Part shown: piece after piece, positions 6,351 to 15,229 of the stretch
How the letters are laid out: each line of letters starts with the position of its first letter
Numbering within the stretch: the first letter of the stretch is position 1
Origin: Komagataeibacter oboediens
GTDB lineage: Bacteria > Pseudomonadota > Alphaproteobacteria > Acetobacterales > Acetobacteraceae
Assembly: GCF_003207815.1 (NCBI RefSeq)
Contig: NZ_NKTX01000002.1
Coordinates: 1 to 64,000, forward strand
Direction of reading: 5' to 3'
DNA: 64,000 nucleotides
Notes under the pieces: model-generated
The model's database searches: none
The model's input: only the letters and a program-made list of their open reading frames with translations
What the model was told of the DNA's origin: nothing
Translations under genes and position numbers: made by a program

Positions 6351-8492
6351 TCAGGAACGGCTTTCGCGCCACCATGCCACAAGCAGCATGACCAGCACGA
6401 ACAGCCCCACCGCCCAGGCTGGCAGCATGGACGTGGCCTGCTGTCCCGATACGCTGTGCGCGTTGCGTGCGGGGAAGGCAAACCGGTCCGCGGTCGAGGT
6501 CACCCGTCCGTCCTCCATGACAACCTGCGGCAGGGACGGTGCCTGCGGGTTATCGCCCAGCCAGTGCACGCCGCCCCCCGTCGCCGCGGCCATGGGGGCC
6601 AGCAGGGACGCCGTTGCCCGCAGGTCGGCAAACTCGACCGGGTCTTCGGCGCGCGGGGCGGCAAAGGCTTCATGTCCCGCATCGTCACGCACGGTCCATA
6701 TCCCTTCCTGCCGTGCGGGCAGGCGTGCGCGGGTCAGTCCCGTATTGCCCGCGGGTTCCAGCGTTATGGACTGCGTGGTGCCATCGGGGGCGATCACATG
6801 GACAACCGGTGGCGGCCCGGCAGTGACCGAACGGCGGGTAATGGTCATCTGGCCTGCCGAGATTTCGGCCTCAAGCTGGTTTTCCTCCAGCTCCGGCTCC
6901 TTCATCAGCCAGTGTGAAATGCGCCGCAGCAGTTCGGATTGCGGCCCCCCGCCACCTTCGCCATGCGACCACAGCCACGCCTGGTCCGACAGCAGGAAGG
7001 CCACGCGTCCCTTGCCCGCGTGGTCAAGGACCAGCAGGGGCTGCTGGTCCGGGCCTGTCATCAGCACTTCGCCGCCCGCCGTATCCGTATGCAGGCTGCG
7101 GTACCACGGCCCCCATCCCGGCTGGCCGCCCGCGTGGTCGGGCGCGCCCGGCAGGCCGGAGGTCACGGGATGACGCATGCCGGTTTCCGTCAGGTCAGGC
7201 CGGAACCGGCGCACGGTCATGCCGTCGGTGGACGCCACGTGAGCCGGCAGGATATCCGATAGCGGCGTGTCCTGCAGGGACCCGGGGGTCAGGAATTCCG
7301 GTCCCCCGATCAGCAGCAGCCCGCCGCCCGCGCGGATGTGGTTGACGATATTGCGCAGGTAGGCTTCAGGCAGGATGCCCCGGTTTTCGAACCCGTCGAG
7401 GATGATGAGGTCGAACTGGTCGATTTTCTGCTGGAACAGTTCATTCACCGGGAAGGCGATCAAAGCCAGGTCCGACAGCGGCGTGCCGTCATCGCGATCG
7501 GGCGGGCGCAGGATGGTGAAGTGGACCAGATCAACCGACGGGTCGGCCTTCAGTAGTCGCCGCCAGACCCGTTCGCCCTGGTTGGGGGTGCCCGATACCA
7601 GCAGTACGCGCAGCCGGTCGCGCACGCCGTTGATGCGGATGACATCATGATTGTTGCGTGTCGAAACCTCGCCAGGCAGTTCAGGCGCCGACAGGCCCAC
7701 CAGCATCTCGCCCGGATGGGTGACCGGCAGGGTGATGTCCTGTGGCTGCCCGATCTGCACGGGACGGGAGAAGGTCGTGCCATCCCCCTGCGTCAGGGTC
7801 AGCTGGGTGGTGGCGCCGGGGGCGGGATGCGCGCCCTGGTCATCAATCTCGACACGGATGGTCACGTCCTTGCCGACAATGGCGAAGGGCGGCGCCTGGA
7901 GCACGCGCAGGTGGCGATCCGTTTCCTCCCCACTGCCGGTCAGCAGGACATGCAGCGGCAGCATCGTGCGGTGGCCATGTCCGTCATCGGGGTCGAGCAT
8001 GTCGGGAACACTTGCGGGAATGTCATGGTCTTCCCCGTCGGTCACCAGCACCGCACCCGCAAGGCGCGAGGGCGGGATATCCGCCGCCTGCCGCAATGCA
8101 CCAAACAGCCGCGTGCCCCCATGCTGGGCTTCGCGCAGGGTCACGATGCGCGGCACAAGCCCCGGCACGCGGTTCATCTCCGCCTGCAGGCGTTCGGCGG
8201 TGTTGCGCGCCATCTCGTCGCGGTTGCGCTCGGACATGGATGCCGACTGGTCCACCATGATCAGCGCGGTTTCAGGCAGAGGGTGCCATGTTTCGGTAAT
8301 GCGCTGCGGGTTGCACAGCCACGCGATGAGGCCCAGCGCCGCCAGCAGCCGCCACACGCTGCCGCGCACCCGTCGCACAACTCCCATGACCGCGAGGGCC
8401 ACAGCCATGGCCAGCAGGATGTCGATGCACCATGGCGGCACCTGCGGGCTGAATGCCATCATGTGGCGTGACAGGTCGGGCATGCCCATCAT
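6351..8492 (-). CDS. membrane-anchored VWA/glutamine-amidotransferase-like protein of the MoxR (Bat-like) operon
   Basis: A 713-residue protein with hydrophobic helices near the N-terminus (about 22-60) and a single helix at the very C-terminus (WAVGLFVLVMLLVAWW). The first soluble segment holds a von Willebrand A-type site with the metal-binding DQSASMS (about residue 82) and LVTDGEDHD. A later segment (about 290-420) has the fold pattern of the class I glutamine-amidotransferase-like domains found in these operons (LIILDGFENRG, RAGGGLLLIGGPE). No catalytic cysteine triad is evident there. Its ATG overlaps the stop of the upstream gene (ATGA at 8489-8492), which suggests coupled translation. 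By family context it probably works with the MoxR ATPase in envelope protein assembly or stress tolerance; the exact role is unknown. Confidence 0.85.
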   Translation of the reverse strand: MMGMPDLSRHMMAFSPQVPPWCIDILLAMAVALAVMGVVRRVRGSVWRLLAALGLIAWLCNPQRITETWHPLPETALIMVDQSASMSERNRDEMARNTAERLQAEMNRVPGLVPRIVTLREAQHGGTRLFGALRQAADIPPSRLAGAVLVTDGEDHDIPASVPDMLDPDDGHGHRTMLPLHVLLTGSGEETDRHLRVLQAPPFAIVGKDVTIRVEIDDQGAHPAPGATTQLTLTQGDGTTFSRPVQIGQPQDITLPVTHPGEMLVGLSAPELPGEVSTRNNHDVIRINGVRDRLRVLLVSGTPNQGERVWRRLLKADPSVDLVHFTILRPPDRDDGTPLSDLALIAFPVNELFQQKIDQFDLIILDGFENRGILPEAYLRNIVNHIRAGGGLLLIGGPEFLTPGSLQDTPLSDILPAHVASTDGMTVRRFRPDLTETGMRHPVTSGLPGAPDHAGGQPGWGPWYRSLHTDTAGGEVLMTGPDQQPLLVLDHAGKGRVAFLLSDQAWLWSHGEGGGGPQSELLRRISHWLMKEPELEENQLEAEISAGQMTITRRSVTAGPPPVVHVIAPDGTTQSITLEPAGNTGLTRARLPARQEGIWTVRDDAGHEAFAAPRAEDPVEFADLRATASLLAPMAAATGGGVHWLGDNPQAPSLPQVVMEDGRVTSTADRFAFPARNAHSVSGQQATSMLPAWAVGLFVLVMLLVAWWRESRS

Positions 8493-11218
8493 TCCCCCAG
8501 CCGTTTCAGCAGGGCGGGCACATGCACCTGATCCGCCTTGTAATTGCCAGTCAGCGCGTAAATCACGGCATTGACCCCGAACCGGTAGGCCACCACGCGC
8601 TGTTCCGCGCCATCGGGAACGGGGGCATACGGTGTGTTGCCGCCATCATCCACCGCCCATGCATGTGCCCAGTCATTGCTGCCGATGATGACGGGACTGA
8701 CGCCGTCATTCGTGCTGTCGCCTTCCTGCGCGACCCATACCGGCATGCCGTCATAGCGACCGGGAAAATCGTGCAGCAGGTAGAACGTGCGCGACAGCAC
8801 ATGGTGGGTATCCAGCCGGGTCAGCGGGGGGATATCCAGCCCCGCCGTCATGCGCCGCAACGCCGCCGCCGTTCCGGGGGCGGACCCGGTATAGCTGCTG
8901 GCGGTGTCGGGTGCCGTGGCGGGGTCCTGTCCCTGCGTGTCGATCATCAGGATGCCGCCATGGCGCATGTAGGTGTTCAGTGCCGCCGTGCGCGCGGGCG
9001 TGGTGGTGGCGTCCGCCGTCACGGGCCAGTAGATGAGCGGATAGTACGACAGGTCATCATGTTCCGGCACGACGCCATCAGGATGGCCCAGCACGGCGGA
9101 GGTCCGGGCATTGACGTAATCCGACAGTCCCTGCAGCCCTTCTTTCGAGACATCATCGATATCCGCATGTCCGGTCACGATATAGGCCAGCCGGGTTTCC
9201 AGCGCCGCGCGGGGTACGTCGGGGGGAATGTCCTCCGCCGCATGGGCGGGCTCATGCAGCGTGCAGGCCAGCAGCATTGCCACGGTCGCCCGGCGGCCCC
9301 ATTTGCGCCCGCGCTGCATCACGCTTGCCACCCCATCCACGATCAGCAGCAGTGCGGCCATGACCATGAGCACCGGCCCGATGGCAAGGTCAGGCACCTG
9401 ACCGCGCAGGTCGGATGCCGTGCCGATGGCTGCCTGCGGGGCAAGCGGGGCCGGATCATCGCCCGGATTGAGCGCACGGCGGCTGTTGCGCGGCCCATAC
9501 AGTCCCGGCGGGTGTTCCGGTGTCGGGGCGGTATGGCCAAAGGCATCGGCCCGCAGGGCCTGCGCACCCGCCGGTGGCGTGACCAGCGCGCCGTCGCCAT
9601 CCAGCGTCATGTAGGGGGCCAGCAGGGTACGGCCCGCTGGTGTCTCGATGCCCGAAGCTTCATCAATCAGGTGCTGCAGCATGCTGACGAACAGCCCCGA
9701 CAGCGGCAGGTTGGACCATTCCGCCGTACTGGTGACATGGAACAGCACGACCTGCCCGGCGCCAAGGGCGGCATGCGTGACCAGTGGTGTGCCATCGGTC
9801 AGCCGCGCCCAGCTATGGCTGTCCAGATCGGTGGAGGGCTGCGCCAGAACCTGACGCGACACCGTGACATCGCCGGGGATGTCAAGGTCATGGAACGGGG
9901 AAGATGCGGGGAAGGGGGCAAGGTGTTCCGGCCTGCTCCATGACATGGTGCCGCCCAGCACCCGCTCGCCCCCCATCAGCGGAACAGGCAGCAGCGTGTC
10001 CGCAGGCTTGGGTGTGGGGTCGGTATTATCCCCGGACTGGACCAGCAGGGGGCCGGCAAAACGGATAAGTGTGCCGCCACTGCGTACCCATGCTTCCACT
10101 TTCCTGCGGCTGTCCGGGCTGCCCAGCGTGCCGTCAGGCGCGATGATGACCGACAGCGGTCGGGCCAGCAGCGTATCCAGGTCCCCTTCGCGCAGTTCGG
10201 CGGTGGGCTGCAGCGCCCGGCGCAGGTAGAACAGGCTGCCCATGAGCGGCGTGTCGGATGACGTGCTGGCGATCAGCCCCACGGGGCGCTGGCGTTCGCG
10301 TTCATCCAGCAGGCGTATCCCGCCCGGCCCGTTCACGCCATCCAGCGACAGGTGATCGACCTTGCTGCGTAGTTCCGCCGGCAGGTCGGGGGCGGCGTCC
10401 ACATGGTCCTGTCCCGCGGGCAGGGTCACGGGCACAAGACCCAGCGTGCCGCCCGCCGCGGTTTCAAGCCGCAGCTGCCATGTGCGCGGCTGGGGACGTG
10501 GCACGGCGCGGATGCGGGTGGCAAGGCTGCTTTCGCCCCGGCCGGGCGGTGCAAGCAGGGTAATATCCGAACCGGGCAGGTACATGTCCCGTACCGGTCC
10601 GATTCTGGCCAGTGCGGCGCCAAATGCGGCATCCGCCGGGGTGGCCAGTCCGTCAGCAATATAGATGACCGGTCCGTGCCAGCCCTGCTGCGCCAGTTGC
10701 GCCAGCGCCTGTGTGGCGGCGGCGCGGTCAACCGGCCATGCGCGGGGCAGGAGCGGGTCAAGCATGCCGCGCAGCACCTGTGCCGACTGCATGGGCTGGA
10801 CCATGACGGGATCCAGCGCGTCACCGCGCGCCGTCAGCAGCAGGCGCGCGCCATGCCCGGTGCGCGACAGGTGATCCAGCAGCCCGTCCAGCGCGTGGAT
10901 GCGCTGTGGCCATGTACCCGCCGCGGCCCAGCCGTTATCCAGCACGATCAGGCAGTCGGCATCGGCAATGCCGGCCTGCCCGCGCGGAAAGACCGGCTGC
11001 GCCAGCCCCAGAACCAGCAGCCCCACGGCAGCACAGCGCAGCAGCAGCCGCCAGAGCGGGGCGGAGGTCGCGTCCGGCGGCGGCGCATTGAGTGCACGCA
11101 GCAGGGCCATGGGCGGAAAGGACTGCACGCGCGGCGCGGGGGGCAGGGCATGCAGCAGCCACCACACCACCGGCAGCGCCAGCAGGCCCAGCAGCATCCA
11201 TGGCGCGAGCAGCATCAT
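8489..11218 (-). CDS. BatA-domain / DUF4159 membrane protein
   Basis: A 909-residue protein. It starts with the BatA N-terminal domain: two hydrophobic helices (LLAPWMLLGLLALPVVWWLL and LLLRCAAVGLLVLGLAQ) around the PPAPRVQSFPP loop. A degenerate VWA-like region follows (DCLIVLDNGWAAAG). A large soluble part has a GATase-like segment, and a middle helix (LAIGPVLMVMAALLLIVDG) leads into a C-terminal DUF4159 domain (about 690-909; YIVTGHADIDDVSKEGL, GGILMIDTQ, YDGMPVWV). The start at 11218 overlaps the DUF58 stop (ATGA); the longer open frame upstream lies inside DUF58 and is not used. It is the third gene of the moxR operon. Function is inferred only from the family: envelope-associated, metal/VWA-type interactions. 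Confidence 0.88.
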   Translation of the reverse strand: MMLLAPWMLLGLLALPVVWWLLHALPPAPRVQSFPPMALLRALNAPPPDATSAPLWRLLLRCAAVGLLVLGLAQPVFPRGQAGIADADCLIVLDNGWAAAGTWPQRIHALDGLLDHLSRTGHGARLLLTARGDALDPVMVQPMQSAQVLRGMLDPLLPRAWPVDRAAATQALAQLAQQGWHGPVIYIADGLATPADAAFGAALARIGPVRDMYLPGSDITLLAPPGRGESSLATRIRAVPRPQPRTWQLRLETAAGGTLGLVPVTLPAGQDHVDAAPDLPAELRSKVDHLSLDGVNGPGGIRLLDERERQRPVGLIASTSSDTPLMGSLFYLRRALQPTAELREGDLDTLLARPLSVIIAPDGTLGSPDSRRKVEAWVRSGGTLIRFAGPLLVQSGDNTDPTPKPADTLLPVPLMGGERVLGGTMSWSRPEHLAPFPASSPFHDLDIPGDVTVSRQVLAQPSTDLDSHSWARLTDGTPLVTHAALGAGQVVLFHVTSTAEWSNLPLSGLFVSMLQHLIDEASGIETPAGRTLLAPYMTLDGDGALVTPPAGAQALRADAFGHTAPTPEHPPGLYGPRNSRRALNPGDDPAPLAPQAAIGTASDLRGQVPDLAIGPVLMVMAALLLIVDGVASVMQRGRKWGRRATVAMLLACTLHEPAHAAEDIPPDVPRAALETRLAYIVTGHADIDDVSKEGLQGLSDYVNARTSAVLGHPDGVVPEHDDLSYYPLIYWPVTADATTTPARTAALNTYMRHGGILMIDTQGQDPATAPDTASSYTGSAPGTAAALRRMTAGLDIPPLTRLDTHHVLSRTFYLLHDFPGRYDGMPVWVAQEGDSTNDGVSPVIIGSNDWAHAWAVDDGGNTPYAPVPDGAEQRVVAYRFGVNAVIYALTGNYKADQVHVPALLKRLGE

Positions 11219-12219
11219 GGCCTGTTCCCCATGCCCGGCAGGGCATGTAGCGCCAGTAGTGCCTGTTCGGGGGGCTGGTCCGTCAGGTGCGGCACGGGCG
11301 GGCAGCCCGCTGCCTGGCACACCGTGCGCAGCTGATCCTGATGGCGCGCCCAGACCGCACTGTACTCGTGGCGCAGCGTGGCATCGCCATTCAGCAGCAC
11401 GGTTGTTTCGTCCTCCAGCCCGGTAAAGCGTGTATGGCCTTCATATGGAAGGCTGGTCTCCGCCGGATCGATTATTTCGACCAGCGTGCAGGTCGCCTGC
11501 CGCGCGGTCGCTGCGCGCAGGAAGGCCGACAGTTGTGGCGCGGGATACAGCCCGTCGCCAAACAGCAGTACCCGGCTGCGCGCGGGAATGGCGGCGGCCA
11601 GCGGCAGGGCGGGCTCATCCACCGTTGCGCGCAGGGCGGCAATCAGTGCCTGCGCCATCCGTTCCAGCGCCTGTCGGCCCCGCAGGCGCAGCGGTGGCGC
11701 GCCGGTCGTGCCCAGCAGGCGGATGTCCTCCCCCTGCCGCAGCAGCATTGCGGCGCAGGCCAGTGCCAGCAGAAAGGCGCGTTCGGCCTTCAGCGGCAGG
11801 CTGTCAGCAGACCGCCAGCGCATGGATGCACTGTTATCGCACCAGATGCATATGGTATGCGGGGTCTGGGCTTCATGTTCGCGCACGAAGGCCCTGTCCC
11901 CCCGCGCCGACTGCCGCCAGTCGATATGGGTCGCGGCCTCGCCCGGTGTGGCGGGGCGGTACTGCCAGAATTCCTCGCCCACACCTGCCTTGCGCCGGGG
12001 GTGGGGACCACCGCCTGCGTTCTGCGCGATCCGTCGCGCCGCCACGATCAGGGTGGGCAGGCGGCTGGCCAGTGAATCCGCCAGTGCCGTTGCTGCAACC
12101 GGGTGGCGCGGCAGGAAGGGACTGCCACCACCCGCAGGCCCCGACGGGGACGCCGCCCGTTCAGGCCCCGGTCTGGGCCGGCCGGACAGCCGCGTGAGAA
12201 AGGACAGGGGAGACCGCAA
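11215..12219 (-). CDS. DUF58 domain protein (MoxR operon)
   Basis: A 334-residue cytoplasmic protein with a VWA-like DUF58 fold. The characteristic block EFWQYRPATPGEAATHIDWR followed by RGDRAFVREHEAQ is present, then WCDNSASM, the degenerate MIDAS-like motif. There is no ATG in the N-terminal part, and the long frame upstream simply overlaps moxR. The best start is TTG at 12219, two bases after the moxR stop, although CTG at 12225 overlaps that stop. DUF58 proteins are encoded beside MoxR ATPases and are thought to be their partners or substrates. It overlaps the following BatA/DUF4159 gene by four bases. Confidence 0.85.
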   Translation of the reverse strand: MRSPLSFLTRLSGRPRPGPERAASPSGPAGGGSPFLPRHPVAATALADSLASRLPTLIVAARRIAQNAGGGPHPRRKAGVGEEFWQYRPATPGEAATHIDWRQSARGDRAFVREHEAQTPHTICIWCDNSASMRWRSADSLPLKAERAFLLALACAAMLLRQGEDIRLLGTTGAPPLRLRGRQALERMAQALIAALRATVDEPALPLAAAIPARSRVLLFGDGLYPAPQLSAFLRAATARQATCTLVEIIDPAETSLPYEGHTRFTGLEDETTVLLNGDATLRHEYSAVWARHQDQLRTVCQAAGCPPVPHLTDQPPEQALLALHALPGMGNRP

Positions 12220-12221
12220 CG

Positions 12222-13274
12222 TCAGCCAATCCGTCCGACCAGTGTGTCGATCAGCGTTGCCAGACGGACATTTTCCGCCCGTGCGGTAAAGGATAGCGCC
12301 ATGCGGTGGGCAAGGACCGGGTGGGCCAGTGCGGCCACGTCCTCGATTGTGGGGGAAAGGCGGCCATCCAGCAGGGCGCGCGCCCGGGTGGCCAGCATCA
12401 GCGCCTGTGCCGCGCGTGGGCCGGGGCCCCATGCCACGGCTTCGCGTATGGTCGGGTCATCGGTCGTTTCCGGTCGGGCCGCGCGGACAAGCCGCACGAT
12501 CGCATCCACCACCTGTTCGCCCACCGGCAGCGCGCGCACCAGATCCTGTGCTGCCAGCACGTCGGCCGCCGCCAGAACGGGCCGGGCCGTGGCCGTGGTG
12601 GTGCCGGTGGTGGCCAGCAGCATGGCGCGTTCGGCACCGGCATCGGGGAAATCCAGCGTCACCTGCATAAGGAAACGGTCAAGCTGTGCCTCAGGCAGGG
12701 GATAGGTGCCTTCCTGCTCGATCGGGTTCTGGGTGGCCAGAACATGAAAGGGGCGGGGCAGCAGGTGGTTGGTGCCCGCGATGGCGACCTCGTGTTCCTG
12801 CATGGCCTGCAGCAGGGCGGACTGGGTGCGGGGGCTGGCGCGGTTGATTTCATCGGCCATCAGCAGCTGGCAGAATACCGGCCCCGCCACGAAGCGGAAG
12901 CTGCGGCGGCCGCTGTCGTCCTCATCCAGTATCTCGCTGCCCAGAATATCCGATGGCATGAGGTCGGGCGTGAACTGCACGCGCCGCGCATCCATGCCCA
13001 TGACGTGACCCAGCGTTGTGACCAGCAGCGTCTTGCCCAGTCCCGGCGCACCCACCAGCAGTGCGTGCCCACCCGACAGGATGGCGGTCAGCACAAGGTC
13101 GATCACCCGGTCCTGTCCCAGTATGACACGGCCGATTTCCGCGCGTGCGTCACGCAGGCGGCCGCCCATGCGTTCGGCCTGGGCTGCGATCTGTTCGCCC
13201 GTAGGGACGGAGGGGGATGTCATGCCCGCCTGCGGCGCCGCATGGAGGGGTGAGGTATCATCCATGGTCATCAT
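12222..13274 (-). CDS. MoxR-family AAA+ ATPase
   Basis: A 350-residue AAA+ ATPase. Walker A is in LVGAPGLGKTLL (about 72-83), Walker B in LLMADEINRASPRTQ, and sensor 1 in HVLATQNPIEQEGTYPLPEAQ; the NPIE and GTYPLPEAQLDRF signature is specific to MoxR. MoxR proteins act as chaperones that activate or insert metal-binding VWA-domain partners. Here three such partners follow in the same operon (12219 to 6351), all with minimal spacing or overlaps. ATGs at 13274 and 13265 are both possible starts, and no strong ribosome-binding site distinguishes them. Confidence 0.95.
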   Translation of the reverse strand: MMTMDDTSPLHAAPQAGMTSPSVPTGEQIAAQAERMGGRLRDARAEIGRVILGQDRVIDLVLTAILSGGHALLVGAPGLGKTLLVTTLGHVMGMDARRVQFTPDLMPSDILGSEILDEDDSGRRSFRFVAGPVFCQLLMADEINRASPRTQSALLQAMQEHEVAIAGTNHLLPRPFHVLATQNPIEQEGTYPLPEAQLDRFLMQVTLDFPDAGAERAMLLATTGTTTATARPVLAAADVLAAQDLVRALPVGEQVVDAIVRLVRAARPETTDDPTIREAVAWGPGPRAAQALMLATRARALLDGRLSPTIEDVAALAHPVLAHRMALSFTARAENVRLATLIDTLVGRIG

Positions 13275-13368
13275 TCCAACAGTCTGACAGGTCCGGGGGT
13301 TTCATCAAGCCGGTGTTGATCCCTATATCAAGTCCAGCAGCTTCCATAGTGTCGGGTTAACGCAATTG

Positions 13369-13947
13369 ATGGACGATTTCGAGACAGGTGAGACCATGCC
13401 CTCCCTTTCCATGGGGCGGACGGCGGGCACATGCGGCGCGCTGCCGTTTCTGATCCGGCGGGACGGGACATGGCTGTACCGTGGCTCCCCCATTCGCCGC
13501 AAGACGATGGTCTGCCTGTTCGCATCCACCCTGCGGCGTGATGCGCAGGGTGGCTACCGCCTGCAGACCCCGGTCGAGCAGGGCACGATCGAGGTGGAGG
13601 ACGCGCCCTTCGTCGCGACCCATCTGGAATGGCATGGCTGTGGGCGGGGGCAGGTGCTGTCATTCCGCACCAATGTGGACCAGGTGATCTGCGCGGGACC
13701 GAAGCACCCGATTCGCTGTGCATGGGACGTGCCGTGCGAGGGCTGCGGCACGGGGCCGGTGCCCTACCTGCATGTGCGCGACGGGGACGGCGCGCTGCCG
13801 ATCGAGGCCAGGATCGCGCGCCCTGTCTATTACGAACTGGCGGCGCTGGCGGTGGAAGGCAACTGCCGCGGCGTGCCCTGCCTGGGGGTATGGAGCCAGC
13901 ATGCGTTTTTCCCCCTGTCCGTCATGCCGGATGATACCTGCCCATGA
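13369..13947 (+). CDS. DUF1285 family protein
   Basis: A 192-residue soluble protein of the DUF1285 family, recognised by LPFLIRRDGTWLYRGSPIRR, a cysteine/arginine-poor middle with TPVEQGTIEVEDAPFVA, and TNVDQVICAGPKHPI. The extra C-terminal part contains CEGCGTGPVPYLHVRDG. The biochemical role is not established. The start is ATG 13369, but ATG 13396 also has a suitable ribosome-binding site (GGTGAG at 13386). Its stop overlaps the start of the CCA-adding enzyme by four bases (ATGA), so the two are translated together; this pairing is common in alphaproteobacteria. It is divergent from the moxR operon. Confidence 0.85.
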   Translation: MDDFETGETMPSLSMGRTAGTCGALPFLIRRDGTWLYRGSPIRRKTMVCLFASTLRRDAQGGYRLQTPVEQGTIEVEDAPFVATHLEWHGCGRGQVLSFRTNVDQVICAGPKHPIRCAWDVPCEGCGTGPVPYLHVRDGDGALPIEARIARPVYYELAALAVEGNCRGVPCLGVWSQHAFFPLSVMPDDTCP

Positions 13948-15170
13948 CGGGCACCGGCCCGCTTGATGGCCTGCGGCGCGACATGCCCGACATATCAGGG
14001 CACCTTGCGCGGATATGGGGCATCCTGCCCGATGCGCGGCTGGTGGGCGGCGCGGTGCGCGACCTGCTGTGCGGGCGCGGGGTGTCGGATATCGACCTTG
14101 CCACCCCGCACGCACCCGATGAGGTCATGGCGCGCCTGAAACAGGCGGGGATACGGGTGGTGCCCACGGGCCTGTCGCACGGCACGGTCACCGCCGTGCT
14201 GGACGGCCACCCGTTCGAGATCACGACCCTGCGCCGTGATGAGGAAACCGACGGCCGCCACGCCACCGTGGCCTGGACCCATGACTGGCGTGAGGACGCG
14301 GCCCGGCGGGATTTCACCATAAATGCCATGTCGTGCGACAGCGCAGGCGTCGTGCACGACTATTTTGGCGGGCAGGCCGACCTTGCGGCAGGGCGTATCC
14401 GCTTCGTGGGAAATGCCCGGCAGCGCATTGTGGAAGATGCGCTGCGCATTCTGCGTTTTTTCAGGTTTCAGGCCCGTTATGGCGGCGCCGCGCCCGACCC
14501 CGACGCCATTGCGGCCATCACTGCCCTGTCCGGCATGATCGACCGCCTGTCGGTGGAACGGGTGTGGTCGGAACTGCGCCGTATCCTGGTCGGGCCGCAC
14601 GTGACACGCACGCTGGTCCAGATGCACGACAGCGGCGTGCTGGGCCATGTCCTGCCCGAAGGCTACGACATTGGCCGCCTTGCCCGCCTGCTGTCGTGTG
14701 GCGCGCCAGCGGATGCGGTGCTGCGCCTTGCCGCCCTGGTATCGGGTGACGTGCGGGAGGTGGCGCGGCGGCTGAAGCTGTCGCGTGCCGACACCATGGC
14801 GCTGGCACAGACACGTGCGGACCCCGTGCCCCTGCCCGGCATGGGGGACGACGTGCTGGCGCCCATGCTGGCCGATCATGCGCTGCGTGATCTGCTGTGG
14901 CGCACATGGCTGCGTCAGGCCGGCCGTGCCGGACGCCGGGACGCGGCATGGGACGCCCTGCGCGCCCGGCTGGATGGTATGGAAAAGCCGGTCTTTCCGC
15001 TGGCGGGGCGCGATATCATGGCCACCGGGCGGGCATCGGGGGCCATGGTGGGTCGTGTGCTGGCGCAGGTGCGGCAGTGGTGGCTGGAAAATGGCTGCAC
15101 CGCAGGCCATGCGGACTGTGTGGCGCGTATGAACGCGGTATTGCGGGACGGTCCTGCCGACGCGACATAA
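13944..15170 (+). CDS. cca: CCA tRNA nucleotidyltransferase / poly(A) polymerase family
   Basis: A 408-residue class II nucleotidyltransferase. It has LVGGAVRDLLCGRGVSDIDLAT (about 32-53), with the GG motif and the DxD metal-binding pair. The flexible-loop basic motif is HGTVTAVLDGHPFEITTLRRDEETDGRHATV, and the B motif is DAARRDFTINAMS. The neck follows with RIVEDALRILRFFRFQARYG. This class adds CCA to tRNA 3' ends; in alphaproteobacteria this single enzyme is usually the essential one. It is translationally coupled to the DUF1285 gene upstream (4-base overlap) and is followed after 59 bases by an ABC exporter. Confidence 0.93.
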   Translation: MTGTGPLDGLRRDMPDISGHLARIWGILPDARLVGGAVRDLLCGRGVSDIDLATPHAPDEVMARLKQAGIRVVPTGLSHGTVTAVLDGHPFEITTLRRDEETDGRHATVAWTHDWREDAARRDFTINAMSCDSAGVVHDYFGGQADLAAGRIRFVGNARQRIVEDALRILRFFRFQARYGGAAPDPDAIAAITALSGMIDRLSVERVWSELRRILVGPHVTRTLVQMHDSGVLGHVLPEGYDIGRLARLLSCGAPADAVLRLAALVSGDVREVARRLKLSRADTMALAQTRADPVPLPGMGDDVLAPMLADHALRDLLWRTWLRQAGRAGRRDAAWDALRARLDGMEKPVFPLAGRDIMATGRASGAMVGRVLAQVRQWWLENGCTAGHADCVARMNAVLRDGPADAT

Positions 15171-15229
15171 TTTGTAACCGTGTGTCGCGGCCCTTTGTTT
15201 TGGGCAGCCATGCGGCTATAGCCCGATTG

